From Streptomyces sp. GS7 (GTDB lineage: Bacteria > Actinomycetota > Actinomycetes > Streptomycetales > Streptomycetaceae), in the NCBI RefSeq assembly GCF_009834125.1, contig NZ_CP047146.1:3093501-3157500 (forward strand): a DNA stretch of 64,000 nucleotides. The letters are read 5' to 3'. The stretch's first letter is position 1. Each line of letters begins with the position of its first letter. Below are positions 59,436 to 64,000 of the stretch, in pieces. A program made the position numbers and the translations under genes. Under the pieces are notes generated by a model. The model did not search any database, had not been told where the DNA came from, and was given only the letters and a program-made list of their open reading frames with translations.

Positions 59436-60304
59436 TTGACGGCTCCAAGGGAGAGGCCCTGGACGAGCTTGTCCTGGGCGGCGAACCCGGCGATGAGCAC
59501 CGGGAGGGAGATCACGGTGGCCGCGGCGCACACCTTGGCCAGGAACAGGCCCTGGCTGGTGACGAGCCCGGTCAGGAACACCGGCGCGGTACCGGCCACG
59601 GTCCCGGTCAGGACCCGGGCGAACAGCAGCTCGTTCCAGCTGAAGATGAAGGAGATCAGGGCGGTCGCCGCGATGCCCGGCATGGCGACCGGGGCGACGA
59701 TCCGGGTGAGCGTGGTGGGCAGTCCGGCCCCGTCGATCGAGGCGGCCTCCAGGATCTCCACCGGGACCTCGGCGAGGAACGAGCGCATCATCCACACCGC
59801 GATCGGCAGGTTCATCGCGGTGTAGAGGACGACGAGCAGCCAGATGCTGTCCAGCATCCGGGTGTTCTGGGCGACGAGGTAGACCGGCAGCAGCCCGGCC
59901 ACCAGCGGCAGCATCTTCGTCGAGAGGAAGAAGAACAGGACGTCGCTCCACTTGCGCACCGGGCGGATCGACAGCGCGTACGCCGCCGGCACGGCCAGCA
60001 CCAGCACCAGCAGCGTCGAAACCACCGACGCGGTGAGCGAGTTGACCAGCGGCGGCCAGGGGCTGACGCCCGCGCCGCCGGCGCCGAAGAACTCGCGGTA
60101 GCCGTGCAGGGTGAGCGGTGCGGCCAGGCTCGGCGGATTGGCCGCCGCGTCGCTCTCGCTGTGGAGGGACGTCAGCACCATCCACGCCACCGGCAGGAAG
60201 AAGGCGATCCCGCAGAGCCAGGCCAGCAGGCCCAGCGCCCCGTTGGCACGCCGCTGCCGCCGGGGCAGCGGGGCACGCTCCGGCAGGTGAGGTCCTCGCG
60301 TCAT
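59432..60304 (-). CDS. Sugar/polyol ABC transporter permease (MalG type)
   Basis: 290 residues from ATG 60304. Six transmembrane helices, starting LGLLAWLCGIAFFLPVAWMV. The inner-membrane EAA motif is EILEAASIDGAGLPTTLTRI then VAPVAMPG. Coupled at both ends: its start overlaps the MalF-type stop and its stop overlaps the dehydrogenase start. No ATPase gene is in the cluster; Streptomyces often share a common MsiK ATPase. Confidence 0.9.
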   Translation of the reverse strand: MTRGPHLPERAPLPRRQRRANGALGLLAWLCGIAFFLPVAWMVLTSLHSESDAAANPPSLAAPLTLHGYREFFGAGGAGVSPWPPLVNSLTASVVSTLLVLVLAVPAAYALSIRPVRKWSDVLFFFLSTKMLPLVAGLLPVYLVAQNTRMLDSIWLLVVLYTAMNLPIAVWMMRSFLAEVPVEILEAASIDGAGLPTTLTRIVAPVAMPGIAATALISFIFSWNELLFARVLTGTVAGTAPVFLTGLVTSQGLFLAKVCAAATVISLPVLIAGFAAQDKLVQGLSLGAVK

Positions 60305-61221
60305 CGGGTGATCTCCTCGCGCAGCAGGGACGACACGGTGCGCAGCGCGAACGTCGCCACCAGCAGCGAACACAGCACCACCACGACGCCCTGCGCGGAC
60401 GCCCGCCCGTAGTCGTGGGCCTGGTAGAAGGTCTGGTAGATGGTGTACGGCAGGTTCGCGGTGCCCAGCCCGCCCGAGGTGATGGTGAACACCGCGTCGA
60501 AGTTCTGCACGATGTACACCGTCCCCAGCAGCGCGGCCAGTTCGAGGTACCGCCGCAGATGCGGCAGCGTCAGGTAGCGGAAGACGTCGAAGGGGGACGC
60601 CCCGTCCATCCGGGCCGCCTCCACCGCGTCCGCCGGCCGGCTCTGCAACCCGGCCAGCAGGATCAGCATCATGAACGGCGTCCACTGCCAGATCAGCGAC
60701 AACTCCACCGCCATCAGAGGGGAGTTGGTCATCCAGTCCGGCTGCGGCGGGTGGTCGCTGCCGAACAGCCGCCACAGCCACGTCAGCGATCCGTTGAGCA
60801 GCCCGTACGAGGCGTTGTAGAGCGCGTGCTTCCACAGCAGCGCGGAGGCGACCGGCACCACCAGGAACGGGGTGATCAGCAGCGTCCGTACCACGCCGCG
60901 CCCGCGGAAGCGGCGGTCCAGCAGCAGCGCCAGCGCCAGCCCCAGTCCCAGGCTGACCAGCACCACGGTCGCGGTCAGCAGCACGGTCGTGCCGACCGAC
61001 GCCCGCAGCGCCGGATCGGTGAAGACCGCCCGGTAGTTGTCGAGGGCGGCGAACCCGCGGTGGTCGGGGGCGAGCGCGTTCCAGCGGGTGAAGGAGATCA
61101 CCACCGTCGCCACGAACGGGAGTTGGGTGACCGCGATCAGGAAGACCAGCGCCGGCAGCAGGGGAGCGCGGCGCGCCCACGCCATGGCCCGTCCGGTGCG
61201 GTCAGTGGCTCTTGTACGCAC
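60301..61221 (-). CDS. Sugar/polyol ABC transporter permease (MalF type)
   Basis: 306 residues. First helix LLPALVFLIAVTQLPFVATV, with six helices in all. EAA motif: AVEAARMDGASPFDVFRYLT then LPHLRRYL. Partner of the MalG-type permease. Its start lies inside the end of the binding-protein gene, so the genes are co-transcribed. Confidence 0.9.
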   Translation of the reverse strand: MRTRATDRTGRAMAWARRAPLLPALVFLIAVTQLPFVATVVISFTRWNALAPDHRGFAALDNYRAVFTDPALRASVGTTVLLTATVVLVSLGLGLALALLLDRRFRGRGVVRTLLITPFLVVPVASALLWKHALYNASYGLLNGSLTWLWRLFGSDHPPQPDWMTNSPLMAVELSLIWQWTPFMMLILLAGLQSRPADAVEAARMDGASPFDVFRYLTLPHLRRYLELAALLGTVYIVQNFDAVFTITSGGLGTANLPYTIYQTFYQAHDYGRASAQGVVVVLCSLLVATFALRTVSSLLREEITR

Positions 61222-62578
61222 CGGACACCTCCCGCGCCAGTCGCTGGCTCTCCGCCAGCGCGTCGGCCACGCTCTGCTTCCCGGCGATCGCCGCGCTGAT
61301 CTCCTGGGACACCTTGGTCCCCAGGTCGGAGAACTCCGGTATGTCGACGAACTGGATCCCGGGCGCCGGCCGGGGCTGCACGCCCGGGTCGTCCGGCCGC
61401 GCCGAGCGGATGGCCCCCTCGGTCGCCGCGGCGAACGCGCCGGCCTCCTTGAGGTACTCCGGGTCGCGGTAGGTCGAGGCCCGCTTGCCGGCCGGCACCT
61501 TCGACCAGCCCAGTTCGCGCCCCACCAGCCGCTCGTACGACGTCCCCGATGCCCAGCGGACGAACTTCCAGGCCGCTTCCTGGTGGGTGCCGGCCTTCTG
61601 GATGCCCCAGGCCCAGGTGTAGAGCCAGCCCGCGCCGCCGGTCCGCTCGACCGGTGCCGGGACGTAGCCGATCTCGCCCGCGACCTTGGAGTCCGCGCTC
61701 TCCAGCGAGCCGGCGCCGGCGGTCGCGTCGTACCACATGGCGACCTTGCCCTGCTGCATGTCGTTGAGGCACTCGGTGTACCCGGCCTGCGGCGCCCCCG
61801 CCTCCCCGTGCGCGCGGAGCAGACCGACGTAGAACCCGACGGCCCGGCGGAACTCCGGGCTGTCCAACCGGGCGTGCCAGTCCTTGTCGAACCACGTGCC
61901 GCCGAAGGTGTTGACGACCGTCGTCAGCGGTGCGGTCAGCTGCCCCCAACCCGGCTGCCCGCGCAGGCAGATGCCCTTCATGCCGGTGCGGAAGCCGTCC
62001 AGCCTGGCGGCCATGGCGGCGACCTGGGTCCAGGTCGGCCGCGCCGGCATGGTCAGCCCGGCCGCCTTGAACAGGTCCTTGCGGTACATCAGGAACGACG
62101 ACTCGCCGTAGAACGGCTCGGCGTAGACCTTCCCGTCGGCCGCGGTGAGCGAGGCGCGCACCGGAGGGAGAATGTCGCTCTGGTCGAACTCGCGGTCGTT
62201 CTTGGCGAGTTGGTCGAGCGGGGTGAGCCAGCCGTTGCGGGCGTAGATGGGCGTCTCGTAGTTGCTGAGGCTGGCCACGTCGTACTGCCCGGCCTGGCTG
62301 GAGAAGTCCTGGCTCATCTTGTCGCGGAGGTCGTCCTCGGGAAGCACGGTGAAGTGGACGCGGATACCGGTCTCCTTGGTGAAGTGCTCGGCGGTGAGCC
62401 GCTGGAGGTCGACCATCTGCGGGTTGTTGACCATCAGGACGTTGAGGGTGTCCGGGCCGACGTCGCCGGCTCCGCGGTAGCAGCCGGCGGTGGTCAGGGA
62501 CAGGGCGACCGCGAGGGCGGTCAGCCATCTGGCGCGGCGACCGGGGCTGCCGCCCGGTCCGGGGGATCGTGCTCGCAC
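61202..62578 (-). CDS. Sugar/polyol ABC transporter substrate-binding lipoprotein
   Basis: 458 residues from GTG 62578 with AGGAG four bases upstream. Lipoprotein signal: WLTALAVALSLTTAGCYRGA with the lipobox Cys. The family 1 binding-protein pattern is LNVLMVNNPQMVDLQRLTAE, later GWGIQKAGTHQEAAWKFVRW and an ending SQRLAREVSGAYKSH. Length matches polyol-binding SmoE/MtlE-type proteins. It captures the substrate outside the membrane for the two permeases. Confidence 0.9.
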   Translation of the reverse strand: MRARSPGPGGSPGRRARWLTALAVALSLTTAGCYRGAGDVGPDTLNVLMVNNPQMVDLQRLTAEHFTKETGIRVHFTVLPEDDLRDKMSQDFSSQAGQYDVASLSNYETPIYARNGWLTPLDQLAKNDREFDQSDILPPVRASLTAADGKVYAEPFYGESSFLMYRKDLFKAAGLTMPARPTWTQVAAMAARLDGFRTGMKGICLRGQPGWGQLTAPLTTVVNTFGGTWFDKDWHARLDSPEFRRAVGFYVGLLRAHGEAGAPQAGYTECLNDMQQGKVAMWYDATAGAGSLESADSKVAGEIGYVPAPVERTGGAGWLYTWAWGIQKAGTHQEAAWKFVRWASGTSYERLVGRELGWSKVPAGKRASTYRDPEYLKEAGAFAAATEGAIRSARPDDPGVQPRPAPGIQFVDIPEFSDLGTKVSQEISAAIAGKQSVADALAESQRLAREVSGAYKSH

Positions 62579-62684
62579 GGCTCCTGCCTTTCTGGGGATG
62601 TCTGCCCGCGCGGAGGGGGATGCGGGCATGCCGGGATGGCCGCCGGAGGCCGGCGGCGGTGAGCTGTGGGGGTGAGGGGTGGGG

Positions 62685-63446
62685 TCAGACCCGGAGCACC
62701 TGCGGCCCCAGGAGCGAGTAGCGATGGGCCTCCGGGGCGGACAGCCCGGTGTCGGTGACGATCACGTCGAAGTCACCGATGTCGGCGAACCGGCAGAAGC
62801 TGCTGGCGCCGAACTTGGTGTGCACCCCGACCAGCACCCGCCGCCGTGCCGAGCGCACCGCCTGCGCCTTCACATCCGCGACCGCCGGATCGGGGGTGGT
62901 CAGGCCGTGCTCCCGGGAGATGCCGTTGGTGCCCAGGAACGCCAGGTCGACCACGAACCCGGCGAGCATGTCCCGGCACCAGGGCCCCACCGTCGCCTGC
63001 GTCCCGGCGCGCACCCGGCCGCCGGCCAGCAGCACGGTGGTGGAGTCCGACGCCGCGACCAGCGAGGCGGTGCGCAGCGAGGCGGTCAGCACGGTCAGCG
63101 GGCGGTCGGACGGCAGGAGCATCGCGACCAGCTCGGGCGTGTACCCCTCGTCGACGAACACCGTCTCCGCCTCGCCGACCAGCTGGGCCGCCGCCGCCGC
63201 GATCCGCCGCTTCTCGGCGACGTGCTGCGTCTCGCGCCGCGCCAGCGTGGTCTCGAAACCGGCGCTCTCGACCGGATACGCCGCGCCGTGCGTGCGCCGG
63301 ACCAGCCCGCGGCGCTCCAGCTCGCTCAGATCGCGCCGTACGGTCTCGCGGGCCACCCCGAACTCCGCGGCCGCGTCGGCGACCTCGACCCGTCCGGTCT
63401 GCCGGGCGAGCGCGAGGATGCGGCTCTGGCGTTCCTCGGCCCTCAT
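62685..63446 (-). CDS. DeoR/GlpR-family regulator of the transporter operon
   Basis: 253 residues from ATG 63446. Helix-turn-helix: VEVADAAAEFGVARETVRRD then LSELERRGLVRRTHGAA (about 19-55). DeoRC sensor: ETVFVDEGYTPELVAML and FLGTNGISREHGLTTPD. It is encoded upstream of and on the same strand as the ABC/dehydrogenase genes with a 106-bp gap. Two near-identical 17-bp repeats in the region before it are its likely operators. Confidence 0.9.
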   Translation of the reverse strand: MRAEERQSRILALARQTGRVEVADAAAEFGVARETVRRDLSELERRGLVRRTHGAAYPVESAGFETTLARRETQHVAEKRRIAAAAAQLVGEAETVFVDEGYTPELVAMLLPSDRPLTVLTASLRTASLVAASDSTTVLLAGGRVRAGTQATVGPWCRDMLAGFVVDLAFLGTNGISREHGLTTPDPAVADVKAQAVRSARRRVLVGVHTKFGASSFCRFADIGDFDVIVTDTGLSAPEAHRYSLLGPQVLRV

Positions 63447-63751
63447 GGCTCTCTCCTGCCCTGTGCGCGTTCGCTTGGTGTGCCCGGCCCACCGCGTTCC
63501 GTTCGGTCACGGTGCTGCCCGTTTCTGCCCGCATGCAGGTTTATAGCAACCGGACCGGTGCGCGCCGCTGCCCGTAACAGCACCAAACATGCCCGTTTCC
63601 GCCCGCCCTCAGACCCTTCCGCACCGGCTTCCGGCCCGGTCCGGTGCCCGTACGGGCCGGTGGCAGGGCCCGGATCGCGCGCCCGGCCCGGTCCGGGTGC
63701 GCCGGGGCCGCGCCGGTGGTGCGGGCCACGGCGGCGCTTAGGCTGGACGGC
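63447..63751. promoter_or_regulatory. Divergent promoter region with two DeoR operator candidates
   Basis: 305 bp without a gene between the DeoR regulator and the STAS-domain gene. It holds TGCCCGTTTCTGCCCGC at 63516-63532 and TGCCCGTTTCCGCCCGC at 63590-63606, 16 of 17 bases alike and 74 bp apart in the same orientation. A shorter GCTGCCCGTAACAG lies between them. Direct repeats of this type are typical DeoR binding sites. Confidence 0.55.
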
Positions 63752-64000
63752 ATGAGCTCGGAGATGCGGTCGTTGGCGGTCACTGCGATCGTCCAGGAGG
63801 AGGAGTGCGCGGTGCTGCGGGTCAGCGGAGAGCTGGACCTCCGCACCGAGCAGGCGTTCCTCGCCGAGGCGCGGTCCATCGTCTCGGCCGGCCACCGCTT
63901 CCTCGTGCTCGACCTGACCGCGCTGCGCTTCTGCGACTCCCGGGGGCTGAGCTGCCTGCTCGCCCTGGAGTGGCTGTGCCGCCGGCTGGAGGGCCGGCTC
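63752..64000 (+). CDS. STAS-domain anti-sigma factor antagonist (partial)
   Basis: The first 83 codons from ATG 63752; the gene runs off the right edge. The RsbV/SpoIIAA pattern is VLRVSGELDLRTEQAFLAEA, then FLVLDLTALRFCDSRGLSCL, where Ser in CDSRGL is the phosphorylation site. Such proteins bind RsbW-like kinases and free sigma factors. Two RsbW-like genes occur elsewhere in the window but not next to it. Confidence 0.88.
   Translation, partial: MSSEMRSLAVTAIVQEEECAVLRVSGELDLRTEQAFLAEARSIVSAGHRFLVLDLTALRFCDSRGLSCLLALEWLCRRLEGRL

Overview
The window looks like chromosomal DNA of a Streptomyces. Nearly all genes show the very high third-position GC bias of the genus. GTG starts and overlapping stop/start codons are common. 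Typical families include mycothiol-dependent enzymes, F420-type reductases, RsbW-like kinases, MEDS/STAS proteins, Scr1-like HTH plus DUF397 pairs, and Rv1733c-like and DUF6643-like proteins. No rRNA, tRNA or CRISPR array was seen.

The striking region is 8488-24254, a 15.8 kb inserted element with visibly lower GC. It has perfect 123-bp terminal inverted repeats and is flanked by a 14-bp direct repeat (readable as 12-16 bp because of G/C runs). At its left end it carries a solo Cas1 with the catalytic Glu, His and Asp/Glu positions intact, and no cas2 or CRISPR. At its right end it carries a family B DNA polymerase with exonuclease and polymerase motifs, preceded by a small HNH protein. Those parts and the target duplication match a casposon. 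Between them lies a virion cassette: an FtsK/HerA-like packaging ATPase, a probable double-jelly-roll major capsid protein, a membrane-anchored lytic transglycosylase, and a run of tiny overlapping membrane-protein genes. The cassette, the genome size and the inverted terminal repeats beginning with a G run match tectiviruses. I read it as a tectivirus-like provirus that uses a casposase-type Cas1 as its integrase. Next to the right repeat sits a Streptomyces-type control module: an HTH-DUF5753/DUF397 pair and a divergent four-gene operon of small proteins. The element sits in the 3' intergenic space between two convergent host genes (a ROK regulator and a phosphotriesterase-like hydrolase). 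That space, with the element removed, is itself one large imperfect palindrome.

Left of the element (1-8072): a deazaflavin-dependent reductase divergent from a TetR regulator with two matching operators; a frameshifted TetR gene; a NarL-type two-component pair; a mycothiol-dependent isomerase-like protein; and a divergent MFS exporter/ROK pair.

Right of it (24484-43854): a TetR/DUF4865/phosphotriesterase operon, a SHOCT protein, a histidine-kinase-like anti-sigma factor, a Cds1-like cysteine desulfhydrase homologue, a DeoR regulator, a large membrane protein with a lipase-type serine motif, a beta-helix/AAA fusion, an anti-sigma/MEDS-STAS pair, a MOSC protein, a double TerD protein, an HpnB-like glycosyltransferase and a glutamate racemase-like protein.

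Further right (43912-64000): two NUDIX hydrolases; a lipoprotein; an SDR and a PobA-like monooxygenase; a CBS protein; a baeRF-type protein; a phosphoribosyltransferase-hydrolase fusion; a type II thioesterase; a deaminase divergent from a double ABM membrane protein; a BBE-type flavoenzyme/ATP-dependent DNA ligase/NUDIX operon; a DeoR-controlled sugar or polyol ABC transporter with a zinc dehydrogenase; and the start of a STAS-domain protein.
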